This document shows, piece by piece, positions 32,976 to 41,812 of a stretch of 64,000 bases of DNA. This DNA comes from Alcaligenes parafaecalis (lineage in GTDB: Bacteria; Pseudomonadota; Gammaproteobacteria; Burkholderiales; Burkholderiaceae_B). A program made the translations under genes and the position numbers. Below the pieces are notes generated by a model, which had not been told where the DNA came from, did not search any database, and was given only the letters and a program-made list of their open reading frames with translations. How positions within the stretch are numbered: position 1 is the stretch's first letter; each line of letters starts with the position of its first letter. Location: the NCBI RefSeq assembly GCF_026344135.1, contig NZ_JAPKNA010000001.1, forward strand, positions 1,422,189 through 1,486,188. The letters run 5' to 3'.

Positions 32976-34469
32976 ATGGAATTTAGCACACAGACATCCG
33001 CTTCTTTGCACCAAATTAAGACAGCCGCGCTAGGCGTGGGCGTCTTTGCCGAGGGCATTCTAAGCCCCGCAGCGGAACTTATCGACCGCGCCAGTAACGG
33101 AGCTGTGAGCGCTGCCGTCAAAGCCGAGTTTAAAGGCAAGCCTAACACCCATCTGGTGCTGCGCAATCTGCCTGGTATTAAGGCCGAACGCGTTATTTTA
33201 GTCGGCTTAGGCGCTCAAGAGGAATACAAAGCAGCAACTCATACGCAAGCACAAGCTTGCCTGGCTGCTTATTGCCTCAAGGCTGACCTGAAAGAAGCCG
33301 TTTCCGCCCTGGCCAGCATCGATTGCAAAGGCACCACCTTGCGCAGCCGCGCACAGGATGCTGCCGTGGCAGTATGCCGCGCCAGCTACCGCTACACGGC
33401 CACGTTCAGCAAGCCAGAACCCGCTCCTCAACTGAGCCAGTTCCTGCTGTGGACAGCCCGCACACAAGCCAGCGAAGCCAAGGCTGGTCTGGAACAAGGC
33501 CAGGCCATTGGTAACGGTGTGAACCTGACCCGCCTGCTGGCTGACCTGCCCGGCAATATCTGCACCCCTACCTACCTGGGCAAGACCGCCAAGCAGTTGG
33601 CCAAAGAATTCAAGACGCTGAAAGCCGAAGTGCTGGAGCGCAAGCAGATTGAAGCCCTGAAAATGGGTTCTTTCCTGTCGGTAGCCAAAGGCTCGGACGA
33701 GCCACCTGCCTTCATCGTGCTGCGCCACACACCGAACACCAAGACCAAACACGAGGACGGCCCTATCGTTCTGGTCGGTAAAGGTCTGACATTTGACTCG
33801 GGTGGTATCTCCATCAAGCCAGCCGGCAATATGGACGAGATGAAGTACGACATGGGCGGTGCTGCCAGCGTTCTGGGCACCATGCGCGCCATTGCCGAAC
33901 TGAATATCGACCGTGAAGTCATTGCTGTGGTCGCTTCGTGCGAAAACATGCCCAGCGGCAGCGCCAACAAACCCGGCGACGTCGTGACCAGCATGTCCGG
34001 CCAGACCATCGAAATTCTGAACACGGACGCCGAAGGCCGCCTGGTTCTGTGCGATGCCCTGACCTATGTGGAGCGTTTCAAACCTGCTGCTGTCATCGAT
34101 ATGGCCACCCTGACCGGCGCTTGCGTGGTCGCTCTGGGCCACATCAACAGCGGTCTGTTCTCCACCGACGACGAACTGGCTGAAGAGCTGCTGCAAGCAG
34201 GCAAGCAAACGGGCGACACCGCCTGGCGCATGCCTATGGACGACGCCTACCAGGAGCAACTGCGCTCGAACTTTGCAGATATGGCCAATATTGGTGGCCC
34301 ACCCGCCGGTTCGGTCACCGCCGCTTGCTTCCTGGCCCGCTTCACCAAGGCCTACCGTTGGGCTCACCTGGACATCGCAGGCACCGCCTGGCGTGGTGGC
34401 AAGGACAAGGGCGCCACTGGCCGTCCCGTGCCTTTGCTGGTTCAGTACCTGCTTAATCAGTGTCGCTAA
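32976..34469 (+). CDS. pepA: Leucyl aminopeptidase
   Basis: This 497-residue cytoplasmic M17 aminopeptidase has the catalytic domain from about residue 190. The signature NTDAEGRLVLCDAL and GKGLTFDSGGISIKP carry metal and catalytic residues, and MKYDMGGAASVLG follows. PepA can also bind DNA in some proteobacteria, but no such role can be seen here. It is divergent from lptF and overlaps the holC start region. The start follows GAGGA at 8-9 bases. Confidence 0.97.
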   Translation: MEFSTQTSASLHQIKTAALGVGVFAEGILSPAAELIDRASNGAVSAAVKAEFKGKPNTHLVLRNLPGIKAERVILVGLGAQEEYKAATHTQAQACLAAYCLKADLKEAVSALASIDCKGTTLRSRAQDAAVAVCRASYRYTATFSKPEPAPQLSQFLLWTARTQASEAKAGLEQGQAIGNGVNLTRLLADLPGNICTPTYLGKTAKQLAKEFKTLKAEVLERKQIEALKMGSFLSVAKGSDEPPAFIVLRHTPNTKTKHEDGPIVLVGKGLTFDSGGISIKPAGNMDEMKYDMGGAASVLGTMRAIAELNIDREVIAVVASCENMPSGSANKPGDVVTSMSGQTIEILNTDAEGRLVLCDALTYVERFKPAAVIDMATLTGACVVALGHINSGLFSTDDELAEELLQAGKQTGDTAWRMPMDDAYQEQLRSNFADMANIGGPPAGSVTAACFLARFTKAYRWAHLDIAGTAWRGGKDKGATGRPVPLLVQYLLNQCR

Positions 34470-34471
34470 GC

Positions 34472-34897
34472 ATGACGACCCGCGTCGATTTCGCTTTCGG
34501 CGCACCAGATCGCTTGCGCATGGCCTGCGAGGTCGTGCGCAAGCACTACGAGGCGGGCCGTCAGGTGGTGGTGTATCTGTCCGATGCCCGCCAACTGGCC
34601 CGTTTCGACCGTCTGCTCTGGGGTTTTGAATCCACGGCGTTTGTACCCCATGTGGGTGTGGAAGACCCCCTGGCAGCCAGTACCCCTATTTTGCTGACCA
34701 GTACGGCCCCTGTGCCCTCCGGTGAGCAAAGCTGGCTATTGAATCTGGATGCCCAATGCCCACCCGGTTTTGAACAATTCCCACGAATTTTGGAAATTGT
34801 GTCTGAACGGGAAGCCGACCGTACCCAGGCTCGCGAACGCTGGCGTGTGTACCAGACACAGGGCTGCCAAGTGCATGCTCATAAACTGGGGGCTTGA
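34472..34897 (+). CDS. holC: DNA polymerase III subunit chi
   Basis: This 141-residue protein is the chi subunit that links the clamp loader (through psi) to SSB. The N-terminal MTTRVDFAFGAPDRLRMACEVVRKHYEAGRQVVVYLSD and the LARFDRLLWGFESTAFVPH segment match HolC. The ATG lies 2 bp after the pepA stop; a GTG overlapping that stop would add four residues. It lies in the usual pepA-holC order. valS, which often follows, is absent: a YccA-type gene is downstream. Confidence 0.93.
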   Translation: MTTRVDFAFGAPDRLRMACEVVRKHYEAGRQVVVYLSDARQLARFDRLLWGFESTAFVPHVGVEDPLAASTPILLTSTAPVPSGEQSWLLNLDAQCPPGFEQFPRILEIVSEREADRTQARERWRVYQTQGCQVHAHKLGA

Positions 34898-34924
34898 ATA
34901 ATAAAGAAGATTCTTGATTATTCA
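34895..34924. repeat. AT-rich palindrome spanning the holC stop codon
   Basis: TGAATAAT (34895-34902) and ATTATTCA (34917-34924) form an 8-bp dyad with further partial pairing AGAA/TCTT inside. It contains the holC stop codon and lies upstream of yccA. It may be a weak terminator or an operator. Confidence 0.45.
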
Positions 34925-34978
34925 GGTAATTGTCAGTTATTCTTGACCACTGATCTCTCTGTATTCTAAGGACTCATC

Positions 34979-35689
34979 ATGAGCGAATTTCGTCAATCAA
35001 GCTTGCCTGAGCATAACGGCACCCTGGGCGCCCAGTCGCTGATTGCTCGCAATCGCGTCCTGCGCAACACCTACTGGCTGCTGGCCCTGTCCATGATTCC
35101 CACTGTGTTGGGAGCTTTGCTGGGACTGTCTTCCGGCATTAACCGGGTTATGGGCGCCAGCCCAGGCCTGAGCGCCATTGTTTTCCTGGTCGGTGCCTTT
35201 GGCCTGATGTTCCTGGTCGAAAAGAACAAGAACAGCTCGCTGGGCGTTGCCCTGCTGATGGCTTTCACCTTCTTCATGGGCATCATGTTGTCCCGCCTGC
35301 TGGGCTTTGTCCTGGGCATGGGTAATGGCGCACAACTGATCATGCTGGCCTTTGGCGGTACCGCGGCGGTCTTTGGCACGATGGCTACCATTGCCAGCAC
35401 CACCAAGCGTGATTTCTCCGGCATGCAGAAATTCCTGTTTGTCGGTGCCGTCATCTTGCTGGTTGCCGCCTTGGCCAACATCTTCCTGCAACTTCCTGCG
35501 CTGATGCTGACCATCTCCGTGATGGCTATCGGTATCTTCTCGGCCTTCTTGCTGGTTGACCTGCAGCGTGTCATCAACGGCGGTGAAACCAACTACGTGT
35601 CGGCCACCCTGGCGATCTACCTGGACGTCTACAACATTTTCAGCAACCTGCTGATGCTTTTGGGCGTGCTGGGCGGTAACCGCGAATAA
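34979..35689 (+). CDS. Bax inhibitor-1/YccA family membrane protein
   Basis: This 236-residue inner-membrane protein has seven predicted helices and the BI-1/YccA family layout. The E. coli member YccA binds and modulates the FtsH protease. Family features are NTYWLLALSMIPTVLGALLG at the N-terminus and the final VSATLAIYLDVYNIFSNLLMLLGVLGGNRE, with the conserved Asp in YLDVYN. The start ATG follows AAGGAC. It is terminated by a strong hairpin. A role in FtsH quality control is inferred from the family. Confidence 0.93.
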   Translation: MSEFRQSSLPEHNGTLGAQSLIARNRVLRNTYWLLALSMIPTVLGALLGLSSGINRVMGASPGLSAIVFLVGAFGLMFLVEKNKNSSLGVALLMAFTFFMGIMLSRLLGFVLGMGNGAQLIMLAFGGTAAVFGTMATIASTTKRDFSGMQKFLFVGAVILLVAALANIFLQLPALMLTISVMAIGIFSAFLLVDLQRVINGGETNYVSATLAIYLDVYNIFSNLLMLLGVLGGNRE

Positions 35690-35711
35690 GATCGCGAATC
35701 CCGCACTCCCC

Positions 35712-35740
35712 AAGCCCCCTTCTCGAAGGGGGCTTTTTTT
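35712..35740 (+). terminator. Rho-independent terminator after yccA-type gene
   Basis: AAGCCCCCTT (35712-35721) pairs perfectly with AAGGGGGCTT (35726-35735) around CTCG, with a run of T to 35740. Confidence 0.93.
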
Positions 35741-35966
35741 ATACGGCCAATCCAATGATCCCCCTCTTGGAAAACGCCTCTAGCACCCCATCTTTCAAGT
35801 CTTGCTTTCCATTGTTCAGGCCCACCAGACACAAGTCTGGCCCTGTTCAGCACTCCCCATCTGCCAGGATTAATCACCCTGACGAAGCGCCCTGTTTTTC
35901 GTGTCCTTGCCAGGACGCGCGGGTATAGTAAACCTTATAGAAAAATTTCCCCTCTGGAGAACACTG

Positions 35967-36896
35967 GTGGCCGTCTTTGAAACTCAACATATTGTCGATA
36001 ATCTGCGTGGGGCCCGCGAAGAATGGCGACAGGCGCATCAACGCTTGAATGAGCTTGAAGGCCAGGAATTTCCATCGGTACAAGCCTTGATTCAAGTCAC
36101 CGAGCAGCTCAAAGGCATTTTGTTTCCCATGCGCCTGGGCAGCCCGGAACTGCGCCGCGAGTACGAAGACCACTTTGTTGGCCACCACCTGGGCCAGGCA
36201 TTGAACACGCTGCTGCAACAAGCCCGTATCGAACTGCAGCGCGCCGCCCTGCTCAACGGTGCCAAGTACGACCGCGAAACTATTGAAGACCAGGCCCACC
36301 AGGCTATTCAATCCTTTGCCAACAAGCTGCCAGAGCTGCGCCGCACGCTGGATCTGGATGTGGTCGCGGCCTACCAGGGTGACCCGGCTGCCCGCAATGT
36401 CGACGAAGTGCTCTTGTGCTATCCCGGCCTGCTGGCCATGATTCACCACCGCATTGCCCACGCCCTGACCAATCTGGGCTTGCCCCTGACCGCCCGCATT
36501 ATTGCGGAACTGGCCCATAGCCAGACCGGCATTGATATTCACCCCGGTGCGCAGATTGATCACTCCTGTTTCATCGACCACGGCACCGGCGTCGTCATTG
36601 GCGAAACCGCCATTATCGGCAAGCGGGTACGGATTTATCAGGCTGTTACGCTGGGTGCCAAACGCTTTAGCAAGGATGAAAAAGGCTTGCTGCTCAAAGG
36701 CCAGCCTCGTCACCCGATTGTGGAAGACGATGTGGTCATTTACGCTGGTGCCACGATTCTGGGCCGCGTGACACTGGGCGCGGGCTCCACCATTGGCGGT
36801 AATGTGTGGATTACCGAGGACGTCGCAGCGGGTTGTTCGGTAACCCAGGCCAATTTGCTGCGTAACCAACCTGACTGCCCGGAGAAACTGCGCTAA
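35967..36896 (+). CDS. cysE: Serine O-acetyltransferase, GTG start
   Basis: This enzyme acetylates L-serine to O-acetylserine, the first step of cysteine synthesis. It has about 309 residues from the GTG at 35967, preceded by GGAG at 7 bases; an upstream ATG would add a non-family extension. The C-terminal left-handed beta-helix hexapeptide repeats are visible from about residue 185 (IDIHPGAQIDHSCFIDHGTGVVIGETAIIG), with the conserved VTLGA and the late GAGSTIGGNVWI. The N-terminal helical part resembles the EpsC-type enzymes. It matches functionally with the cysB regulator 7 kb away. Confidence 0.95.
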   Translation: MAVFETQHIVDNLRGAREEWRQAHQRLNELEGQEFPSVQALIQVTEQLKGILFPMRLGSPELRREYEDHFVGHHLGQALNTLLQQARIELQRAALLNGAKYDRETIEDQAHQAIQSFANKLPELRRTLDLDVVAAYQGDPAARNVDEVLLCYPGLLAMIHHRIAHALTNLGLPLTARIIAELAHSQTGIDIHPGAQIDHSCFIDHGTGVVIGETAIIGKRVRIYQAVTLGAKRFSKDEKGLLLKGQPRHPIVEDDVVIYAGATILGRVTLGAGSTIGGNVWITEDVAAGCSVTQANLLRNQPDCPEKLR

Positions 36897-36994
36897 GCAG
36901 ATCACTACGCTTTTAGGCTGCTGAAGCTAACAGGCGATGGCCCCTCTTCTGCACAACGTCTTCAAGTGCAAACAAGAGAGCGCATCCAGGCATA

Positions 36995-37026
36995 AAAAAA
37001 GACTCCTGCTATCAGGAGTCTTTTTT
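36995..37026. terminator. Bidirectional terminator between cysE and rarD
   Basis: AAAAAAGACTCCTG (36995-37008) pairs perfectly over 14 bp with CAGGAGTCTTTTTT (37013-37026) around CTAT. It ends cysE. It also works on the opposite strand for rarD, whose stop is at 37127. Confidence 0.93.
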
Positions 37027-37126
37027 ATTCGGGCTCTGGCACAGCCCCGGATTCATCCTGACGGCCACACGAAGCCGTACAGGCGAAAAACTTGGTGTAG
37101 ACCCAGGTAGGCCCCAGGCCCGAGCA

Positions 37127-38032
37127 TCAAGCCTTGGGAAGCGGCGCAGGCGGCCCTGCTCGCCACATCTTGATGAACCCTTCCACAGCCATCAAGGCAA
37201 TAGCAACCCAGATCGGGATATAGGTCCACCACTGATTGGCACTCATGGGCTCATCCAGCAGCAAATACGCCACCCAGAACAAGAGCACCGGCTCCACATA
37301 ACCCAGAATACCGAACAAAGCCAAGGGCAACTGACGACTGGCAGACAGATAGCTGACCAGGGCGACAGAACTGATCAAACCCAACACAGGAACCTGCCAG
37401 AACAGACGCGGCTCTGTGGTGAACATGCCCCACATCTGAGTGTCCTGCACAAACAGCAGCCAGCAGGCGGGCAAAAACAGAAAGCTCAGATCAAACCATA
37501 AAGACGCCAAGGAGCCCAGGCGCAGATAACGGCGCAGCATGAAGTACGGAGGATATCCCACCACCACGACCGCTGTCGCCCAGGACACACTGCCCACCCG
37601 AAACAATTCGTGCAGCACACCCAGCCCGGCCAGCACAACAGCAATCCACTGAATGGTGCTTAATCGGTCCTTGTAGATCACGCGCCCTACCAGCACCATC
37701 ATCAAGGGCAAAAGAAAGTAGCCCAGGGAGACATCCAGCGCCATTTGATGCAAAGGAGCCCAGACAAAAATCCAGAGCTGCACACCGACTAACACCGCAG
37801 CCAATAGCAACAGGGCGAAATAACGCCAGTTCCCCGGCCAGTGGCGCAAGACCCAACGCACTTCCCGCCAACGTCGAGCGCGGGTGATCACCAGCGCCAG
37901 AGCGGGCAAGCCCAGCACAATACGCCAGGCAAAAATCTGTTCACCACTTAGCGGATGCAAGACCGTGGCGTAGTAATACAGGCAGGCAAATAAAGCCGAG
38001 GCCAGAACAGACAGCAGAACCCCTTGCTTCAT
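37127..38032 (-). CDS. rarD: RarD-type EamA family transporter
   Basis: This 301-residue inner-membrane protein has ten helices and the RarD pattern: GVLLSVLASALFACLYYY at the start, SGEQIFAWRIVLGLP, LHQMALDVSLGYFLLPLMMVLVGR and GYVEPVLLFWVAYLLLDEPM. RarD relates to chloramphenicol sensitivity in Pseudomonas but its substrate is not established. It overlaps the PIN-domain gene by 4 bp (ATGA), so the two are translationally coupled. It ends the long minus-strand run. Confidence 0.9.
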   Translation of the reverse strand: MKQGVLLSVLASALFACLYYYATVLHPLSGEQIFAWRIVLGLPALALVITRARRWREVRWVLRHWPGNWRYFALLLLAAVLVGVQLWIFVWAPLHQMALDVSLGYFLLPLMMVLVGRVIYKDRLSTIQWIAVVLAGLGVLHELFRVGSVSWATAVVVVGYPPYFMLRRYLRLGSLASLWFDLSFLFLPACWLLFVQDTQMWGMFTTEPRLFWQVPVLGLISSVALVSYLSASRQLPLALFGILGYVEPVLLFWVAYLLLDEPMSANQWWTYIPIWVAIALMAVEGFIKMWRAGPPAPLPKA

Positions 38033-38634
38033 GAATGGACCTCGTCCATTTTCTGACGCCGCAAATAGGCCTGCCCCACACTGAACAAACGATCACGTTT
38101 GAGCAAGATGTGCGTATCCAGTGCCTGAGCTTCGGGCGTCAGCATCAAGGCAGGCAAACCGTCCAGCAAGCGCTGCATCAGTTCAGGCTGAGCCGCCATA
38201 TACAGACCCAATAGCTGATCCGGCTCCCACAGGCTGATTCCCAGACGTCGCAGTTCTGAACGATTGAAGTCTTTCAGATTACGGGTCAGGATACCCACCG
38301 GCTGATCAGGATAGTGTTGCTGCGCCAAACGGGCGGTGGCGATCACATGCCAGTCCTTGGCATCGGAATAGCGCAAATTCTTCTTGAACTCGCTGCTATC
38401 GCCCAAATCCGCCTCGGGGTAACGCTGCTGCAGCTCCTCCCACTGCTCCTCAATGGACGTGGGCATGACCTTCCAAAGGCGGCCCGCATTGCGACGCCAT
38501 TCATCCCCGATAACCGGGCTCCAGGCAGGTTTGAAAAACTGCTCGTCAGCCAGAGCCAGCAGCAAGCGGCGCAGCACATTGGAGATCAGTACGCAGGTGT
38601 CGAGCACCAGCACGGAAGGAAGGGAGACGGCCAT
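38029..38634 (-). CDS. PIN-domain protein
   Basis: This 201-residue protein has a PIN-type ribonuclease fold. The acidic residues expected in the active site are Asp12 (VLVLDTCVLIS), Glu45 (GDEWRRN), Asp91 and Asp94 (YSDAKDWHVIA), and probably Asp122 (NLKDFNR). The body is longer than a VapC toxin (about 130), and an extra C-terminal part (about residues 150-201) follows. There is no antitoxin-like small gene next to it, so a toxin-antitoxin role is not supported. It starts 1 bp after the recO end region and overlaps rarD by ATGA, and is in one transcript with recO and rarD. Confidence 0.85.
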   Translation of the reverse strand: MAVSLPSVLVLDTCVLISNVLRRLLLALADEQFFKPAWSPVIGDEWRRNAGRLWKVMPTSIEEQWEELQQRYPEADLGDSSEFKKNLRYSDAKDWHVIATARLAQQHYPDQPVGILTRNLKDFNRSELRRLGISLWEPDQLLGLYMAAQPELMQRLLDGLPALMLTPEAQALDTHILLKRDRLFSVGQAYLRRQKMDEVHS

Positions 38635-38635
38635 A

Positions 38636-39226
38636 TCAGTAGCGTTGCAACTGCATAAGAACGGAGCGGGTGTGGAGAGGACGGCCTAGCAGGCTGTTCA
38701 AGCGTTCACGCAGACGTATGCGCAACTCGGGCTCGCCCACAGGATCATTGAAATCGGGGGTTGCTTCATCAAAGCCGTAGCCGGTTTCTGTCAGCAGCAC
38801 CCATTCAAAGCGCCGCAGTGCCCCCGCAACAGGAGGACGAGGAACTTGGGCCAGATGCACCAGGGCCTCTTCGTAAGCATCAAATAAAACAGGGTGCGGG
38901 TCTTCACGCGGTAGCAGACGAATCAATAACTCGTTCATGTACCAGGCCGACATCAAGGCCCTGCCTTTTAAAGGACGAATCCCGGCACAGTCGGCCCTGA
39001 TCAGTGTTTTAACTTCGTTCTTGCCCGACCAGGCCAATAACAAAGGCTGAAACACAGATAAAGCAGGCCGCAAAATGGAATGCGGCCTTTTGGCGCCTTT
39101 AGCGACCAGGGGCACTAGCCCGTGGTTGCGCGTAAAGGCATGACAGATCAGGGACGTTTCACGCCAGGCACTGGTGTGCAGTATGTAGCCCGCTTCGTCC
39201 TGAAAGCGATGACGGGGATTACTCAT
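38636..39226 (-). CDS. recO: DNA repair protein RecO, short form
   Basis: RecO helps load RecA on SSB-coated gaps in the RecFOR pathway. The start ATG at 39226 overlaps the era stop, giving 196 residues, where most RecO proteins have 230-250. The N-terminal OB-fold (RFQDEAGYILHTSAWRETSLICHAFTRNHGLVPLVAKGAKRP) and the RLLPREDPHPVLFDAYEEAL helix are intact. After RFEWVLLTETGYG, the region that normally holds a zinc-ribbon-like loop is shortened before the terminal RSVLMQLQRY helix. No frameshift is seen. Function may be kept, as E. coli RecO also lacks zinc cysteines. Confidence 0.85.
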   Translation of the reverse strand: MSNPRHRFQDEAGYILHTSAWRETSLICHAFTRNHGLVPLVAKGAKRPHSILRPALSVFQPLLLAWSGKNEVKTLIRADCAGIRPLKGRALMSAWYMNELLIRLLPREDPHPVLFDAYEEALVHLAQVPRPPVAGALRRFEWVLLTETGYGFDEATPDFNDPVGEPELRIRLRERLNSLLGRPLHTRSVLMQLQRY

Positions 39227-40109
39227 ACCCCAGGTCGCGCAGGACCGCTTCACGATCAGACCAGCCCTTGCGCACCTTGATGTACACATCCAGGAACACG
39301 GGCTTGTCGATCAGTTTGGCAATATCTTGGCGAGCCTCGGTCGCGATACGCTTCATGTGCATACCACCGGCTCCCAGCAGAATCGGGCGGTGGCTTTCAC
39401 GCTCCACCACCACGCAGGCGGCAATACGGGCGCCCTGCTCGTTCTCGTCCCATTGTTCGATCACAACGGTACAACCGTAAGGCAGCTCGTCACCGACCAG
39501 ACGGAAGATCTTCTCGCGCAGCAGCTCGGAAGTAATGAAGCGCACCGAGCGGTCAGTAATCGTGTCCGCATCGAACATGGCTTCGCCCTCGGGCAAGCGA
39601 CCAGCGATCTCGTTGAGCAAGTTGTCCAACTGCAAACGCTTGGCAGCGCTGACGGGAATCACGGCACCGTAATCGAACTCCTGGGACAGGCGTGCGATGT
39701 AGGGCAGCAACTCATTCTTGCTTTTCAGGGCATCGACCTTATTGATGACCAGAATCGTTTTGCCACCTTTAGGCAGCAAAGGCAGCAGCTCGGCATCCGA
39801 AGCCGACCACTTGCCTGCTTCCACCACATGCACCACCACGTCCACATCGGCCAAGGCCTGAGTCACGACGCGGTTCATCATGCGGTTCATGGCACCGCCG
39901 TGCTTGGTCTGAAAGCCGGGGGTGTCCACAAACACCATTTGATCGTGATCACGGGTCAACACGCTATTGATGCGGTGACGCGTGGTCTGCGCCTTGCGCG
40001 ACACGATCGAGATTTTGCTGCCGATCAGGGCGTTGGCCAGCGTGGACTTGCCGACGTTCGGTCGTCCAACAATAGCCACGAAGCCGCAGCGGAAAGGGGT
40101 CTCTGTCAT
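39219..40109 (-). CDS. era: GTPase Era
   Basis: This 296-residue GTPase binds the 3' end of 16S rRNA in 30S maturation. G1 is GRPNVGKS, G3 is DTPGF and G4 is NKVD. The C-terminal KH domain follows from about residue 200, with ERESHRPILLGAGGMHMKRIATEARQDI. The gene overlaps rnc by 4 bp and recO by 8 bp, matching the rnc-era-recO operon. Confidence 0.98.
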   Translation of the reverse strand: MTETPFRCGFVAIVGRPNVGKSTLANALIGSKISIVSRKAQTTRHRINSVLTRDHDQMVFVDTPGFQTKHGGAMNRMMNRVVTQALADVDVVVHVVEAGKWSASDAELLPLLPKGGKTILVINKVDALKSKNELLPYIARLSQEFDYGAVIPVSAAKRLQLDNLLNEIAGRLPEGEAMFDADTITDRSVRFITSELLREKIFRLVGDELPYGCTVVIEQWDENEQGARIAACVVVERESHRPILLGAGGMHMKRIATEARQDIAKLIDKPVFLDVYIKVRKGWSDREAVLRDLGYE

Positions 40110-40864
40110 TCTGTTTCCTGCGACACTGCCACGGGCAATGTCAATTGTGAGGGGCGACGATGGCGACTGGCGCGCGTCGTCTTGGCTGGAAATTCAGCTT
40201 CTAAAATAGCAATGGCCTGTGTTGCGGCAGCTTGCTCAGCAGCACGACGGCTGCTGCCACTGGCACGCACATGGATATTGAGCTTGGCGATCGTGCATTC
40301 GATATCGAAGAGCTGATCGTGGGCTGCACCATGCGTGGCCACCACGGTGTACACGGGCAAATCCAGCTTGCGACCTTGCAGCAGCTCTTGCAGCAAGGTT
40401 TTGGGATCTTTCCCCAGGGTCTTGGGGTCCACATCCACCAGCATCGGTTCATAGAGCTGGGTGATGACGGTTTGGGCTTGCGTAAAGCCCGCATCCAGAA
40501 AGACAGCGCCGAAAATCGCTTCCAGCGCATCCGCCAGGATGGAAGGACGGCGGAAACCACCGCTTTTCAGCTCCCCTTCTCCCAGACGCAAATAATCCGA
40601 CAAACCCAGACGGGTTGCGATTTCGGCCAGGGCGGCCTGTTTGACCAGGTTCGCTCGCAGGCGCGACAAATCGCCTTCATCAATGCGCTGAAAGCGGTCG
40701 AACAACAAGGCCGCAACCGTGAAGTTCAAGACCGAGTCACCCAGAAACTCCAGCCGCTCGTTGTGACGAGCGCTGTGGCTACGATGGGTCAAGGCCTGCT
40801 CAAGCAGGCCTGTGTCTTTAAAGGAGTAGCCGATAGCGGCTTCAAGCAGAGCAAGACGTTTCAT
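40106..40864 (-). CDS. rnc: Ribonuclease III
   Basis: This 252-residue double-stranded RNA endonuclease processes rRNA and mRNA. The catalytic domain has the signature ERLEFLGDSVL (metal-binding Glu and Asp), and the second site is near ADALEAIFGAVFLDAG. A dsRNA-binding domain follows, from about residue 160 to 225 (DPKTLLQELLQGRKLDLPVY...ASGSSRRAAEQAAATQA). A basic tail of about 25 residues ends the protein. It starts one base into the lepB stop and overlaps era by 4 bp, so expression is coupled. Confidence 0.98.
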   Translation of the reverse strand: MKRLALLEAAIGYSFKDTGLLEQALTHRSHSARHNERLEFLGDSVLNFTVAALLFDRFQRIDEGDLSRLRANLVKQAALAEIATRLGLSDYLRLGEGELKSGGFRRPSILADALEAIFGAVFLDAGFTQAQTVITQLYEPMLVDVDPKTLGKDPKTLLQELLQGRKLDLPVYTVVATHGAAHDQLFDIECTIAKLNIHVRASGSSRRAAEQAAATQAIAILEAEFPAKTTRASRHRRPSQLTLPVAVSQETE

Positions 40865-41748
40865 TAATGGAAGCGACCTATACGGCTAAGTTCGCGGAAA
40901 TTCATCCAGATAAAGAAGGCGCGTCCCACAATATTCTCATCGGGCACAAAGCCCCAATAACGACTGTCCAGACTATTGTCGCGATTGTCACCCATGACGA
41001 AGTAATTACCCTCGGGCACGACACAAGAGACGCCGTTGGAGAAGTACTCACAGGAATCACGATGGGGGAACGCCACGATAGGCATCAAACCCTGAGGCTG
41101 AGTCTTGTTCAGCAAGATGTTGTGCTGCACTTTGCCCAGCTCTTCCAGATAACGCCCAATGTAGGCGGAGCGATCCGGTTCGTAGTAATCGCCACTGCGT
41201 ACTTGAGTCACCACCTGCCCGTTCACGGACAGGACTTTGTCACGGTATTCCACCCGATCACCCGGCACGCCAACAACGCGCTTGATGTAGTCCACGGTGG
41301 TATCCACGGGATAACGGAATACAATCACATCGCCACGCTCGGGATGGCCCAGTGGCACAACCTTGGTGCCACTGACCGGCAGGCGGATGCCGTACTCGTA
41401 TTTATTGACCAGAATCAGGTCGCCATTTTTCAGCGTGGGCAACATGGAGCCCGACGGAATACGAAATGGCTCGATGATAAAAGAGCGCAATACGAACACA
41501 AACAAAATGACTGGGAAGAAACTGACGCCATACTCAATCCACCAGGGCATGCGATTGGCCTGGTCATACGCGTCCTGGCGCAATTGCTGCAAATGCTCGG
41601 GGTCTTGAGCCGCCGTTTCCGGTACTGCCTGCATCGCGGCCTGCGCACGCGCCAGTCGGCGGGAACGCAGGGAGAAACGATCCAAAAACCAGATTGCGCC
41701 GGTCAATAGCAGCAGTACAAACAAAATCAGAGCGAAATCCCAGCTCAT
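40864..41748 (-). CDS. lepB: Signal peptidase I
   Basis: This 294-residue inner-membrane protease cleaves signal peptides of secreted proteins. There are two membrane helices (about residues 3-20 and 75-95). The catalytic serine is in IPSGSMLPTL and the lysine is in DYIKRVVGVPGD. Box E, the late GDNRDNSLDSRYWGFV, is present. It lies between lepA and rnc. The start ATG at 41748 has AAGGAAA upstream. Confidence 0.97.
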   Translation of the reverse strand: MSWDFALILFVLLLLTGAIWFLDRFSLRSRRLARAQAAMQAVPETAAQDPEHLQQLRQDAYDQANRMPWWIEYGVSFFPVILFVFVLRSFIIEPFRIPSGSMLPTLKNGDLILVNKYEYGIRLPVSGTKVVPLGHPERGDVIVFRYPVDTTVDYIKRVVGVPGDRVEYRDKVLSVNGQVVTQVRSGDYYEPDRSAYIGRYLEELGKVQHNILLNKTQPQGLMPIVAFPHRDSCEYFSNGVSCVVPEGNYFVMGDNRDNSLDSRYWGFVPDENIVGRAFFIWMNFRELSRIGRFH

Positions 41749-41784
41749 CGGTTTCCTTTAAAGAAATTAAAGCAGTCCTGGCTG

Positions 41785-41807
41785 TGGTCGGCTGGGGTTG
41801 CCGACCA
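41785..41807 (-). terminator. Hairpin between lepA and lepB
   Basis: TGGTCGGC (41785-41792) pairs with GCCGACCA (41800-41807) over 8 bp around a 7-base loop. It lies 6 bp beyond the lepA stop on the minus strand. There is no T-run, so it may only attenuate transcription into lepB. Confidence 0.5.
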
Positions 41808-41812
41808 TAGCA

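Noticed and set aside
38029..38634. VapBC-type toxin-antitoxin module
   Set aside because: The PIN protein is too long for VapC and there is no antitoxin-like gene on either side; the neighbours are recO and rarD.
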